A stretch of 36,535 bases of DNA, taken from positions 1 through 36,535 of the forward strand of contig JAEXGM010000279.1 in NCBI GenBank assembly GCA_023450835.1, written 5' to 3'. Position numbers and translations under genes: made by a program. Positions 24,506 to 32,341 of this stretch are shown here, in pieces. This DNA comes from Bacillota bacterium (GTDB lineage Bacteria > Bacillota > Clostridia > Lachnospirales > Lachnospiraceae). Below the pieces are notes generated by a model. That model saw only the letters and a program-made list of their open reading frames with translations, was not told the DNA's origin and ran no database searches. How positions within the stretch are numbered: position 1 is the first letter of the stretch; the number at the start of each line of letters is the position of its first letter.

Positions 24506-25927
24506 TCATTTTCCAGTTTTCTTATTAGTTAAGAACAAAGCTGGGATGAGCAATACTATGCTAAGGATTAAGGCTAACATGAAACCATCATGGTAAGCCG
24601 TGGTCATGATTGGAATTGTTGGTTCTTTCCCTTGGATTACAAGGCTGACAACTGTTGCAAGGGTTGCTGAACCAAAAGCTCCGCCAATACTTTGCATGAG
24701 GCGGGTTCCGATACTGACCTGAGCAATTTCTTGTTTGACCATACCGGAGTACGCATCAGTCATCATTGGAATGGTGACACCACCGATACCCATACCGCGA
24801 ACAAATAAAACAATACCCACAACAATGAGTGAGGATGCCTCATTAAAGAAGACAAATGGAATTGTTCCAACGACGGCCAGGGCTAAGCTTACCAAGACTA
24901 CATTACGTGCACCCAATTTGTCGGTTAGCTTACCAACCAGCGGACGGGCAACTAACATACCGATACCTTGTGGAATCAAAATCAAACCGACAATCAGAAC
25001 AGAGAAGCCTTTAATATTTTGGAAAAACAAAGGTAATAACAACATAGGACCGTTGGTGGCGATTCCTGCAAGGAATAAGCCAATCATAACAGCACTGAAA
25101 TTTTTTGACTTGAATAAATGTAATGGAAGAATTGCGTGTTCTTTTTTAATAGCGGCATAAATTATATAGATAACCAGAATTATGACCCCGGCAATGACAT
25201 AACCAATAGTCGTGCTGTTGTTAAAGGTAGCACTTTTTGCTGCTTTCGTAATCCCATAAATTAAGGCGGAAGAACTGGCACCCAATAAAATAATACCAAT
25301 AAAGTCGAATTTAGCTTTGGTGTTAGCTGGTGTGAAGTCAGGTAACTTCAAAATCATCAAAGCGATGGCAAGAATACCGATTGGAACATTGACAAAGAAA
25401 ATATAACGCCACGACAAGAATTGGACAATTACGGCACCGATGACCGGCCCAAGGATGGGGCCTAGAACAATTGGGATACCAACAGTTGACATCACGCGTC
25501 CCATTCGCTCTTTTCCGGCGACCTCAATAGCCAGAGTAGTCACTAATGTCATAATAAAGCCGGAACTGAAACCTTGAATAATCCGAAAAATAACGATTGA
25601 ACTGATGCTCCAGCTAAGTCCCGAAGCAATAGAAGTAATCAGGAATAATATATTGGCACCAATCATCAGCCATTTTCCATTGAAACGCTGAACTGCCCAG
25701 CCAACAAGCGGCACTGAGATTGCCATTGCTAACACGTAACCCGTAATTACCCATTGTATTAAATCAAGCCCGGTACTGAAATCCTTACTCAAGTGATTAA
25801 TGGCAATGTTGACCATTGTTGAATCAAGTATTGGCATAATTGCCCCAAACACTAAAAGCCAGGCAATGTTCATGATGCTCTTTGGAAGCGGCTCAAGTTC
25901 CGGAGCCTTTTCATTCTTACTTATCAT
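24506..25927 (-). CDS. DHA2-family (EmrB/QacA) multidrug efflux MFS transporter
   Basis: 473 residues with about 14 membrane segments. PILDSTMVNIAINHLSKDF is the DHA2 first-helix motif; VPLVGWAVQRFNGKWLMIG is the motif A loop; VLGPILGPVIGAVIVQFLSWRYIFFVNVPIG is motif C, found in drug antiporters. AGGAGG lies 9 bases before the ATG. It exports toxic compounds using proton motive force. Divergent from a TipAS-type MerR gene; its promoter has a 19-base spacer, so drug-induced activation by that regulator is likely. Confidence 0.94.
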   Translation of the reverse strand: MISKNEKAPELEPLPKSIMNIAWLLVFGAIMPILDSTMVNIAINHLSKDFSTGLDLIQWVITGYVLAMAISVPLVGWAVQRFNGKWLMIGANILFLITSIASGLSWSISSIVIFRIIQGFSSGFIMTLVTTLAIEVAGKERMGRVMSTVGIPIVLGPILGPVIGAVIVQFLSWRYIFFVNVPIGILAIALMILKLPDFTPANTKAKFDFIGIILLGASSSALIYGITKAAKSATFNNSTTIGYVIAGVIILVIYIIYAAIKKEHAILPLHLFKSKNFSAVMIGLFLAGIATNGPMLLLPLFFQNIKGFSVLIVGLILIPQGIGMLVARPLVGKLTDKLGARNVVLVSLALAVVGTIPFVFFNEASSLIVVGIVLFVRGMGIGGVTIPMMTDAYSGMVKQEIAQVSIGTRLMQSIGGAFGSATLATVVSLVIQGKEPTIPIMTTAYHDGFMLALILSIVLLIPALFLTNKKTGK

Positions 25928-25950
25928 AAAATAAATCCTCCTAGTTATGT

Positions 25951-25991
25951 GCGGCGCTTGTGACTGTTTTTTTCACTTTACAAAGCGCCGC
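25951..25991. promoter_or_regulatory. GC-rich inverted repeat in MFS leader
   Basis: GCGGCGCTT (25951-25959) pairs with AAGCGCCGC (25983-25991). It lies between the MFS promoter and its start, so it would form a hairpin in the mRNA leader. Possible attenuator, or operator for another regulator. Confidence 0.5.
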
Positions 25992-26008
25992 GTTTCGTCT
26001 ACAATGAA

Positions 26009-26039
26009 AATATAAACTATAACGCAGCGTGCGAGTCAA
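26009..26039 (-). promoter_or_regulatory. MerR-type promoter (19-base spacer) of the efflux pump
   Basis: On the minus strand TTGACT (26034-26039), a 19-base spacer and TATATT (26009-26014). The spacer contains CGCA-CGC-TGCG, an inverted repeat. This is the architecture activated by MerR-family proteins, here the divergent TipAS-type regulator. Confidence 0.8.
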
Positions 26040-26097
26040 GAGCTTTTTGAAAAAATTTTATATACTATAGGACTTGGAACGGAAAGAAGGATGAGGA

Positions 26098-26853
26098 TTG
26101 AAAAGTGTAAATGAAGTGAGCAAACTCTCCGGCGTAAGCCGCCGTACCTTGCAATATTATGATGAAATAGGCTTATTGCCGCCCAGCGCAGTAAAAGAGT
26201 CAGGTTACCGCCAATATGACGACGAGAGTCTGCGCCGGTTATGGAGTATTTTATTCTATAAAGAGCTTGGCCTTTCACTTGATGACATAAAGCTGCTCCT
26301 TGAAAATTCAAAGGAAGAGGAAAAAGAATTAATACGCCGGCATAAACAAATTCTTTTGGAAAAACAATCTCAAATACAAAAATTATTACAGTCAGTAGAC
26401 TGTGTATTGAATGATAAGTTTGATATTTCAATGCTCAGGGATTTTGATAAAAATAAGATTGAAGTAATTAAGAAAATGTATGAAAAAGAAATCCGGGCAT
26501 TAATAGAAAGCGGCTTTTTTCTCCCATTAGTAAAAAGCGGCATATCCCTGAGTGGTGTATCCGTTGTTAAAAACACCTCAAATATGATGACCTCAGATTT
26601 TGGCAAGCTCGTTGTACTTGGCAGGGAGGTTATACAAAAGTTTCACGAATCTATGAAGGATGGACCGGACAGTTTATCGGCAAAAGAAGCAGTTGCTTCT
26701 TATAAGGAATTTGTAAGTACATGGATTCCCTGTGACGGTAAGACTTTCTGCAAGATTGGTGAGGCCTACTTGAAGTATAAAGAAGATTTGGATAAAAAGA
26801 CACCGGGACTTGCGGAATTTGTGTATGAAGCTATTTTGCATGTATATCAGTAA
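26098..26853 (+). CDS. MerR-family regulator with TipAS-like ligand domain (TTG start)
   Basis: 251 residues. Residues 1-70 form the MerR winged helix (VSKLSGVSRRTLQYYDEIGL, then SGYRQYDDESLRRLWSILFYKELGLSLDDIK); a coiled coil spans about 75-112; the C-terminal ~130 residues resemble TipAS, the drug-recognition domain of TipAL/Mta-type activators. It starts at TTG with AAGGATGAGG upstream; the nearby ATG is out of frame. Divergent from the DHA2 efflux pump, which is its probable target. Confidence 0.9.
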   Translation: MKSVNEVSKLSGVSRRTLQYYDEIGLLPPSAVKESGYRQYDDESLRRLWSILFYKELGLSLDDIKLLLENSKEEEKELIRRHKQILLEKQSQIQKLLQSVDCVLNDKFDISMLRDFDKNKIEVIKKMYEKEIRALIESGFFLPLVKSGISLSGVSVVKNTSNMMTSDFGKLVVLGREVIQKFHESMKDGPDSLSAKEAVASYKEFVSTWIPCDGKTFCKIGEAYLKYKEDLDKKTPGLAEFVYEAILHVYQ

Positions 26854-26880
26854 TTAATCCTTTCGGCAGCATTCAATCCA

Positions 26881-26935
26881 TACCCGGTAAGGCATATACA
26901 GAAAAAGGCTGTATTTGCTTTGCCGGGTATTTTAT
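26881..26935 (+). terminator. Terminator of the TipAS-type regulator
   Basis: A stem of about 21 bp: 26881-26901 (TACCCGG at its base) pairs with 26909-26929, two wobble pairs and one mismatch, 7-base loop, followed by TTTTATT. Confidence 0.88.
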
Positions 26936-27053
26936 TATTATTTATCAGTAGTTCTTTAATCCTATTTGTATAGGTATATAGTCTGTAAGTTGTAATATTT
27001 ATCTTGTGAATTGTCGAAATCTAATAAATAAACATAATGAGGAGTATAAATAT

Positions 27054-27224
27054 ATGAGCGAACAGACAATCAATGATTTACATACCGTATTAGATAATAT
27101 TGATTTAAGAATTGAAAAAAATTCTATCAGTACTGAAGAGCTGCAGTACTTAATGTATCAAAAAATAAAGATATTACAGCTTATTGATGATTTTAATCAA
27201 AGGAAGGGATATTTTGTAAAGTAA
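27054..27224 (+). CDS. Small helical protein of unknown function (56 aa)
   Basis: 56 residues from the ATG at 27054, which has GAGGAG 9 bases upstream. The sequence (INDLHTVLDNIDLRIEKNSI, then STEELQYLMYQKIKILQLID) predicts two amphipathic helices forming a hairpin, reminiscent in size and pattern of Spo0E-like phosphatases or sigma/anti-sigma adaptors, but the Spo0E SQxLD motif is absent. It is 47 bases upstream of the CheX-like gene, same strand, so the two are probably co-transcribed and may act together. Function not assigned. Confidence 0.7.
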   Translation: MSEQTINDLHTVLDNIDLRIEKNSISTEELQYLMYQKIKILQLIDDFNQRKGYFVK

Positions 27225-27271
27225 TAATCGTAAACTAGGAGGCGCAGGCTAAAGGAGATTTTCTGAATATT

Positions 27272-27724
27272 ATGGATGTCAGGTATATAAATACTATTTT
27301 AGAAACTTTTAACGTTACTTTGGAACAATTCGGAGTACATAATATTAAAAGGTGTAATATTCAAAAGAAAAACAAAATGTACTTGAATTTAGAGGTATCG
27401 GCAATAATCTGTTTTCAAGGTGCGGTTCAGGGCGATATAGCTCTTTCTATGCCTTTAGATACTGCAAAAGGATTGGCATCAATAATGATGATGGGAATGA
27501 GTATTACTGTCTTCGACGATATGGCTAAAAGTGCGGTAGGTGAATTGTCCAGTATGATAGCAGGTTCTTCCGCAACGAAATTTTCTTCCTTTGGGTTATC
27601 GGCAAAAATTAATCCTCCCAGAGTTATTTTAGAAAATGCTGAAATCAACAGTTTTGAGACGTTAGCAATTGATTTTGAAACCGATCTGGGAAAAATAGAA
27701 CTTGATATTGGATTGAATATATAA
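27272..27724 (+). CDS. CheX-like chemotaxis phosphatase-fold protein
   Basis: 150 residues of the CheC/CheX/FliY fold. FQGAVQGDIALSMPLDTAKGLASIMMG-type sequence and AKSAVGELSSMIAGSSATKFSSFGL match CheX. In active CheX the second helix carries ExxN, whose Glu and Asn dephosphorylate CheY-P; here it is Glu91-x-x-Ser94, and the following conserved Asn is also Ser. The protein may therefore be a weak phosphatase or a pure binding partner. AAAGGAG lies 14 bases before the ATG, rather far. No chemotaxis genes lie in the window. The gene is followed by repeat copy 2. Confidence 0.85.
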   Translation: MDVRYINTILETFNVTLEQFGVHNIKRCNIQKKNKMYLNLEVSAIICFQGAVQGDIALSMPLDTAKGLASIMMMGMSITVFDDMAKSAVGELSSMIAGSSATKFSSFGLSAKINPPRVILENAEINSFETLAIDFETDLGKIELDIGLNI

Positions 27725-27745
27725 AAATATTGAGGGGTTGAAGTG

Positions 27746-27852
27746 AAAAGGGGCTGTCCCAAAATGAATTTTTCATACAAAATATTGGTACTGACTAAGT
27801 GTCTATGAATCATATTTTGTTGAATTTTTGTATTTTGTGACAGCCTCTTTTT
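27746..27852. repeat. Palindromic repeat element, copy 2 (MITE-like)
   Basis: About 93% identical over 100 bases to copy 1, same orientation. Left arm AAAAGGGGCTGTCCCAAAAT (27746-27765), right arm ATTTTGTGACAGCCTC from 27832, followed by a T-run. It begins 22 bases after the CheX-like stop and lies between convergent genes. Confidence 0.8.
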
Positions 27853-27886
27853 TGCAGACAGGATAGTGTGTATTAAATCATAACTG

Positions 27887-28936
27887 TTAAGCTTTGATAG
27901 CCCAGCGCAATTTGGCACATCGAGCACGACTATTGGAATTACATTCGGCGGCTGAGGGGCGAATAGCTTCCGGAGCAATTTCTTTGTAAATACCTTCACG
28001 ATAGAAGCGTTGAAAAGATTTTTTAACGAGACGATCTTCGCCGGAATGAAAGGTAAGGATGGCAACACGCCCGCCTTCAGCCATGGCAGCAGGAAGTTTT
28101 TCTAAAAATTCATACAGCACTTCAAATTCTTTATTGACATCAATTCGCAGCGCTTGAAAACATCTTTGACAGGACTTCTTGATTTCTTCATTTCTGTCTT
28201 TTTCGGGAATGAATTTCAAAGCATCTTTGATGATTTGCTGGAGCTGGCTTGTTGTTGTAATGCCTGCTCCTTTTTTTGTCGCGGAAATAATAGCACGGGC
28301 GATTTCCGCAGAGTGAGGCTCGTCCGAGTTTTCTAATAACATACCGTATAGCTCATCTTGTGAAATCGCTTTAAGACGATCCGCTGCAGAGATGCCTTTA
28401 GAGGGATCCAGCCGTAAGTCTAACGGCCCCTCCGTCTTAAAAGAAAATCCTCTTTCAGGATTGTCTATTTGCATAGAAGAGACGCCCAAATCTGCCAATA
28501 TAAAATTCAGTGGTCCGGATTCGGAAGTAATTTGATCTATATTGGAAAAGTTTGTCTGTCTGATGGTTAATATTTCTGAGCCGTAACCTAAACGCTCCAA
28601 ACGCTCCCTTGTCCGCGGCAATTCGATAGAATCTACGTCAGTAGCATATAAGTGTCCCTTAGAATTTAAACATTTAAGCATCTCTAAGGTATGCCCGCCA
28701 TAACCTAAGGTTGCATCTAATCCGGTTTGTCCGGGGGTAATTTGTAAGAATTCCATTATTTCTTTAACGCAAATTGAACGATGCATACCGGCAGGAGTAT
28801 TACCCTTTTGTATAACCTTTGCTACTGCATCGGCATATAACTCTGGCTGCAGTTCCTTATATTTATCTTTAAAAGCCTTTGGGTGAGTACCTTTATACCT
28901 GGGACGACGCTGATGTTTTTGCTCTTGATTATCCAT
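27887..28936 (-). CDS. rsmH: 16S rRNA (cytosine-N4)-methyltransferase RsmH, long paralogue
   Basis: 349 residues from the ATG at 28936 (AAGGTGG 9 bases upstream; an upstream GTG overlaps that site). SAM-binding LDATLGYGGHT (73-83), ILADLGVSSMQID, RGFSF, and near the end LTFHSGEDRLVKKSF and NSRARCAKLRW are all RsmH motifs. About 50 extra N-terminal residues, rich in Lys and Arg, precede the region where the usual HxPVLLxE is changed to HRSICVKE. The gene lies outside a mraZ-ftsL division cluster, suggesting a second paralogue beside the canonical one. Expected to methylate C1402 of 16S rRNA, or a related site. Confidence 0.88.
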   Translation of the reverse strand: MDNQEQKHQRRPRYKGTHPKAFKDKYKELQPELYADAVAKVIQKGNTPAGMHRSICVKEIMEFLQITPGQTGLDATLGYGGHTLEMLKCLNSKGHLYATDVDSIELPRTRERLERLGYGSEILTIRQTNFSNIDQITSESGPLNFILADLGVSSMQIDNPERGFSFKTEGPLDLRLDPSKGISAADRLKAISQDELYGMLLENSDEPHSAEIARAIISATKKGAGITTTSQLQQIIKDALKFIPEKDRNEEIKKSCQRCFQALRIDVNKEFEVLYEFLEKLPAAMAEGGRVAILTFHSGEDRLVKKSFQRFYREGIYKEIAPEAIRPSAAECNSNSRARCAKLRWAIKA

Positions 28937-29240
28937 TCTTGCTTCCACCTTTTTAAAATATCTCTCTTTAATAGATTCAAAAGCATCTGTGAAGCTGACG
29001 ATTTTGAATATTTCTACAAATCACATGATATCAAATTCATGTCATAATAGCAAATGCATAATAAAAGAATCTGCAAGAAAGTCAGGAGTGTAGCGAAAGC
29101 TGCACGAGTGTACTGCTGATGGCGAGAATATCGTGAGCTCTTATGTTGCAGACTCTGAGCATAAGCTTTATTCAATCTGGGAACAAGACTAACAAATAAG
29201 GGCAGCAGGAAGTTAGCAGATGATTTATCAAAAGTAGTTG
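28937..29240. other. Divergent region upstream of PadR operon
   Basis: 304 bases between rsmH and the PadR promoter. Less AT-rich in the middle (29080-29180) than the rest, but I recognise no gene, RNA or repeat. A 79-codon minus-strand frame here has no ribosome site or family resemblance. Confidence 0.5.
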
Positions 29241-29275
29241 TTGACAACTTCACTACTACGTGTTACTATATAGTA
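29241..29275 (+). promoter_or_regulatory. PadR operon promoter with palindrome over the -10
   Basis: Consensus TTGACA (29241-29246), a 17-base spacer and TACTAT (29264-29269). The -10 lies inside the perfect 12-bp palindrome TACTATATAGTA (29264-29275), flanked by ACTACTA and TAGTAGT, a good autoregulatory operator. Confidence 0.85.
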
Positions 29276-29328
29276 GTAGTAAGTAATACTGAATATCGGT
29301 AATACTAGATAGTGAAGAGGTGATTGGA

Positions 29329-29655
29329 TTGGAAAATATAACAGAAATGCTAAAGGGTGTACTGGAAGGCTGCGTCCTTGAAATCATCAGTCATGAGGAG
29401 ACCTATGGTTACGAAATCACACGTCGGCTGAATGCCCTCGGATTTTCAGACGTTGTGGATGGGACGGTGTACACCATCTTGGTGCGGCTTGAGAAGAATA
29501 ACCTTGTGGACATCGAAAAGAAACCATCGGATATGGGACCGCCGCGAAAGTTTTTTACTCTCAACGACGCGGGGCGTGAGGAGCTGCAAAGATTCTGGGA
29601 AAGATGGGAATTCGTAGCCTCAAGAATAAATGAGTTAAAGGAGAAAAAACAATGA
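29329..29655 (+). CDS. PadR-family regulator (TTG start)
   Basis: 108 residues from the TTG at 29329, 8 bases after GAAGAGG; an upstream GTG (29320) overlaps the ribosome site. ENITEMLKGVLEGCVLEIIS, YGYEITRRLNALGF, GTVYTILVRLEKNNLV and GPPRKFFTLNDAGREEL are hallmarks of the PadR winged helix. First gene of an apparent operon through the ABC exporter; its stop overlaps the next start by 4 bases (ATGA). PadR proteins of this type typically repress their own operon and exporters until a compound binds. Confidence 0.93.
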   Translation: MENITEMLKGVLEGCVLEIISHEETYGYEITRRLNALGFSDVVDGTVYTILVRLEKNNLVDIEKKPSDMGPPRKFFTLNDAGREELQRFWERWEFVASRINELKEKKQ

Positions 29656-29999
29656 ATTTCTGGGAAAGAATCACAGGAAGCGATATGACAAAAGAGTTAA
29701 AAGCTTTTGAAGAGAGAGCCAAAAAGCTGCCGGCAGATTATCAGGCTGCATGGGAAAACATTAAAACTAATTTGTGGCCCCACTCAGATCTGACCGGCCG
29801 CAATCTTATGCCAATTCTTGACGGTGTGCTTGGTCTGCTGGAAGAAACGGCGGCTGACGGTCAAAGTGTTCAGGAAGCTTTAGGCGATGATATCAAAGGT
29901 TTCTGCTCAGCACTGGTCGGCGAAGAAGAGGCAAAGTCCTATCGCGACAAGTGGCGCCAGCAACTTAACAATAATATTGCCAGGAAATTAGGTAAATAG
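29652..29999 (+). CDS. DUF1048 family protein (first of pair)
   Basis: 115 residues, predicted all-helical and soluble. NFWERITGSDMTKELKAFEE, LPADYQAAWENIKTNLWPHS and GDDIKGFCSALVGEEEAKSY are typical of DUF1048, a family of unknown function commonly next to PadR genes. It overlaps PadR by four bases, so translation is coupled, as often seen for a regulator and its partner or sensor. Confidence 0.88.
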   Translation: MNFWERITGSDMTKELKAFEERAKKLPADYQAAWENIKTNLWPHSDLTGRNLMPILDGVLGLLEETAADGQSVQEALGDDIKGFCSALVGEEEAKSYRDKWRQQLNNNIARKLGK

Positions 30000-30008
30000 G
30001 AGGATTAT

Positions 30009-30359
30009 ATGAGAATACAAGATATTATCGAAGGCAAAAAAGAATGGAGAGCCCACGTGGCACGTGTCAAAGCACTTCCGCAGGATTATCAGATTGTTTA
30101 TAAAGAGATTCAAAAATATCTTTTTAAGGTCGGCCCGCTGGAACTGACAGAAGGGACGGATTTGCTCTCAGGGGTTGTTGATCTCTTTGCAGAAGGTGCG
30201 GGCCTGGGGAAAGGTGTGCTTGAAGTGACGGGTAGTGATGTAGCAGCTTTCTGTGACGATTTAATCAAAGATTCGAAAACTTATGCCGACATCTATCAAG
30301 AATCTGCTAATCAGGAAGTTAGCAGGGCTATGAAAAAGGTTACGGATAAAACAAAGTAA
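30009..30359 (+). CDS. DUF1048 family protein (second of pair)
   Basis: 116 residues, paralogue of the preceding gene: shared blocks are xxLPxDYQxxxxxI, the mid-protein helix with GVxxLxxE, and GxDVxxFCxxL with YxDxxxxxxNxEVxR near the end. AGGAGG precedes the ATG. Second DUF1048 copies are common in such PadR loci, suggesting a heterodimer. Function unknown. Confidence 0.88.
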   Translation: MRIQDIIEGKKEWRAHVARVKALPQDYQIVYKEIQKYLFKVGPLELTEGTDLLSGVVDLFAEGAGLGKGVLEVTGSDVAAFCDDLIKDSKTYADIYQESANQEVSRAMKKVTDKTK

Positions 30360-30370
30360 AGGAGAGAAAA

Positions 30371-30559
30371 GTGTATAAATACGAGTGGATATTATGTCCG
30401 GTCTGCAGCAGCAAAACAAGGCTCAGGATACGTGATGATACGGTGCTTGAGAATTTTCCGTTATTTTGTCCCAAGTGTAAACAGGAAACAATAATCAATG
30501 TAAAACAGTTGAATCTATCAGTTATCAAAGAGCCAGACGCTAAGACGCAGAGCCGATAA
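30371..30559 (+). CDS. Cys-rich KTR-family small protein (GTG start)
   Basis: 62 residues. CPVCSSKTRLRIRDDT and FCPKCKQETIINVKQLNL show a four-Cys zinc ribbon with the Lys-Thr-Arg signature of the Cys_rich_KTR family, often found on conjugative elements and near resistance genes. It starts at GTG with AAGGAGAG upstream. Same strand and closely spaced after the second DUF1048 gene; its stop codon lies in a terminator arm. Function unknown; its presence hints at past transfer. Confidence 0.88.
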   Translation: MYKYEWILCPVCSSKTRLRIRDDTVLENFPLFCPKCKQETIINVKQLNLSVIKEPDAKTQSR

Positions 30560-30594
30560 TTTGTGAGTGAAATCACAGTTGTCGGCTCTTTTTT
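30550..30594 (+). terminator. Rho-independent terminator after the KTR gene
   Basis: GAGCCGA (30550-30556) pairs with TCGGCTC (30582-30588), with an inner TGTGA/TCACA pair. Six or more Ts follow. The left arm overlaps the KTR stop, so read-through into the ABC genes may be limited. Confidence 0.85.
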
Positions 30595-30667
30595 TGTGAT
30601 ATGCCAGGCTGCATTAAATGGATTGGACGCAGCTTTGATCAGGTTAAAATCTTGTGAAGGAAGAGAC

Positions 30668-30724
30668 GTTTGAAGTTCCTTTCAAACTTCTTATTAAGGC
30701 AGTAACGCAGACAGGTCTGCGTTA
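30668..30724. promoter_or_regulatory. Two inverted repeats in the ABC exporter leader
   Basis: GTTTGAA (30668-30674) / TTCAAAC (30681-30687), and TAACGCAGAC (30703-30712) / GTCTGCGTTA (30715-30724), the second a perfect 10-bp repeat with a 2-base centre ending just before the ribosome site. Possible operators or leader hairpins controlling the exporter. Confidence 0.55.
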
Positions 30725-30740
30725 TACAGGAGGTATAAAA

Positions 30741-31499
30741 ATGAAAAATATCATACAAATTAAAGGATTAAAGAAAGCATATAAAGGTGTGGAAGTACTG
30801 GGAGGAGTGAATCTGGAAGTAGAGCAGGGAGGCGTCTTTGCATTACTGGGTTCTAATGGAGCAGGAAAAACCACGTTGATTAGAATCCTGTCCACATTAC
30901 TTAAAGCAGATGCCGGAAGTGTTGTAATCGATGGTTTTGATATTGAAAAAAATCCAAAGGATGTTAGAGGTCTTATCAGTCTTACCGGTCAGTTTGCCGC
31001 AATTGATGAAATTTTGACCGGCCGTGAGAATCTTCAAATGATAGCAAAACTCAGACATCTTAAAAATCCAAATCAAGTGGCAGATGCTCTCATTGGCCGC
31101 TTTGGGATGTCAGAGGCAACCGGCCGGCGAGTGGGTACTTACTCTGGGGGTATGAAAAGAAGAATAGATATAGCAATGAGTCTTGTAGGAAATCCCAAGA
31201 TTATTTTTCTTGATGAGCCTACAACAGGTCTTGATCCGGAAGCGCGTTTGGAAGTCTGGAAGATTGTAAAAGAGTTGTCAACGGCAGGAACTACGGTGTT
31301 CTTAACGACTCAATATTTAGAGGAAGCGGAACAGCTTGCAGATAAAATAGCCATTCTTCATGGCGGAAGAATCATTGCTCTGGATACACTGGAGGGATTA
31401 AAGAAATTATTTCCGCCTGCAAAAGTTGAATATGTTGAGAAACAGCCTACATTAGAAGAAATATTCCTGACAATTATAGGAAAAAAGGAGGAGAAATAG
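30741..31499 (+). CDS. ABC exporter ATPase (DrrA-like)
   Basis: 252 residues from the ATG at 30741, set by AGGAGG 8 bases upstream. Walker A GSNGAGKT (37-44), signature YSGGMKR (134-140), Walker B IIFLDEP (154-160), and the C-terminal PTLEEIFLTI, typical of daunorubicin-resistance-type ATPases. Energises the permease encoded next, which starts one base after this stop. Likely exports a drug or peptide; ligand unknown. Confidence 0.95.
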   Translation: MKNIIQIKGLKKAYKGVEVLGGVNLEVEQGGVFALLGSNGAGKTTLIRILSTLLKADAGSVVIDGFDIEKNPKDVRGLISLTGQFAAIDEILTGRENLQMIAKLRHLKNPNQVADALIGRFGMSEATGRRVGTYSGGMKRRIDIAMSLVGNPKIIFLDEPTTGLDPEARLEVWKIVKELSTAGTTVFLTTQYLEEAEQLADKIAILHGGRIIALDTLEGLKKLFPPAKVEYVEKQPTLEEIFLTIIGKKEEK

Positions 31500-32264
31500 A
31501 TGAAATCTGCCCATAGTTATTTTTTCAAAGATATGAGTGTTATGTTTGGGCGTTCTATGCGTCATATCCTTAGAAGTATGGATACAATTATTACGGTATG
31601 TATCACACCAATTGCGATGATGTTATTATTTGTTTATGTATTTGGCGGTGCAATCGAAACAGGTTCAGAGAATTATGTTAATTACCTGTTACCGGGGATA
31701 CTGTTAATGGCTATTGGCAGTGGGATTGCATATGTAGCTTACCGTTTGTTTACAGATAAACAGCGAGGTATCTTTGAGCGTTTTCACTCTATGCCTATCG
31801 CCCGCTCTACGGTATTATGGGGGCATGTATTAACTTCAATCATTTCGAACGGAATTTCTGTAGTAGTGATAATACTTGTTGCATTATTAATGGGGTTCCG
31901 TTCTTCGGCAGGAATTTTAGAGTGGTTAGAGGTATTCGGAATCCTTGGAATATTCACTCTTGCCTTAACATGGATTGCTGTAATTGCCGGACTTGCGGCT
32001 AAAACACCGGATGGCGCGGGAGCATTCTCTTATCCGATTATCTTTTTGCCATTTATCAGTTCTGCCTTTGTACCGACAGATACTATGCCTTCGGCAGTAC
32101 GTGCTTTTGCAGAAAATCAGCCGGTGACGCCTATCGTAGAAGCAATTCGTAATTTATTAGCAGACCGGCCGGTAGGAAATGCTATCTGGGCCGCCCTTGC
32201 CTGGTGTATGGCAATAATAGTTGTTGCTTATATCTTTGCAATAAGAAGCTATAAAAAATTATGA
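31500..32264 (+). CDS. ABC-2 type exporter permease (DrrB-like)
   Basis: 254 residues with six membrane segments. NYLLPGILLMAIGSG, FERFHSMPIARSTVLWGHVL and the C-terminal FLPFISSAFVPTDTMPSAVRAFAENQPVTPIVEAIRNLL are hallmarks of ABC-2/DrrB permeases. Starts directly after the ATPase stop, translationally coupled. End of the PadR-led cluster. Confidence 0.94.
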   Translation: MKSAHSYFFKDMSVMFGRSMRHILRSMDTIITVCITPIAMMLLFVYVFGGAIETGSENYVNYLLPGILLMAIGSGIAYVAYRLFTDKQRGIFERFHSMPIARSTVLWGHVLTSIISNGISVVVIILVALLMGFRSSAGILEWLEVFGILGIFTLALTWIAVIAGLAAKTPDGAGAFSYPIIFLPFISSAFVPTDTMPSAVRAFAENQPVTPIVEAIRNLLADRPVGNAIWAALAWCMAIIVVAYIFAIRSYKKL

Positions 32265-32341
32265 CCTGTCCTTAGCTAAATACAGTTAGGCATCCCACAG
32301 GGATTGATTTTGCTAAAACTATTAAGTAAGGCTACAATTAA

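Noticed and set aside
29014..29253. 79-codon minus-strand frame in the region upstream of the PadR operon
   Set aside because: No ribosome site, no recognisable family, and it runs into the PadR promoter; composition is unlike neighbouring proteins.
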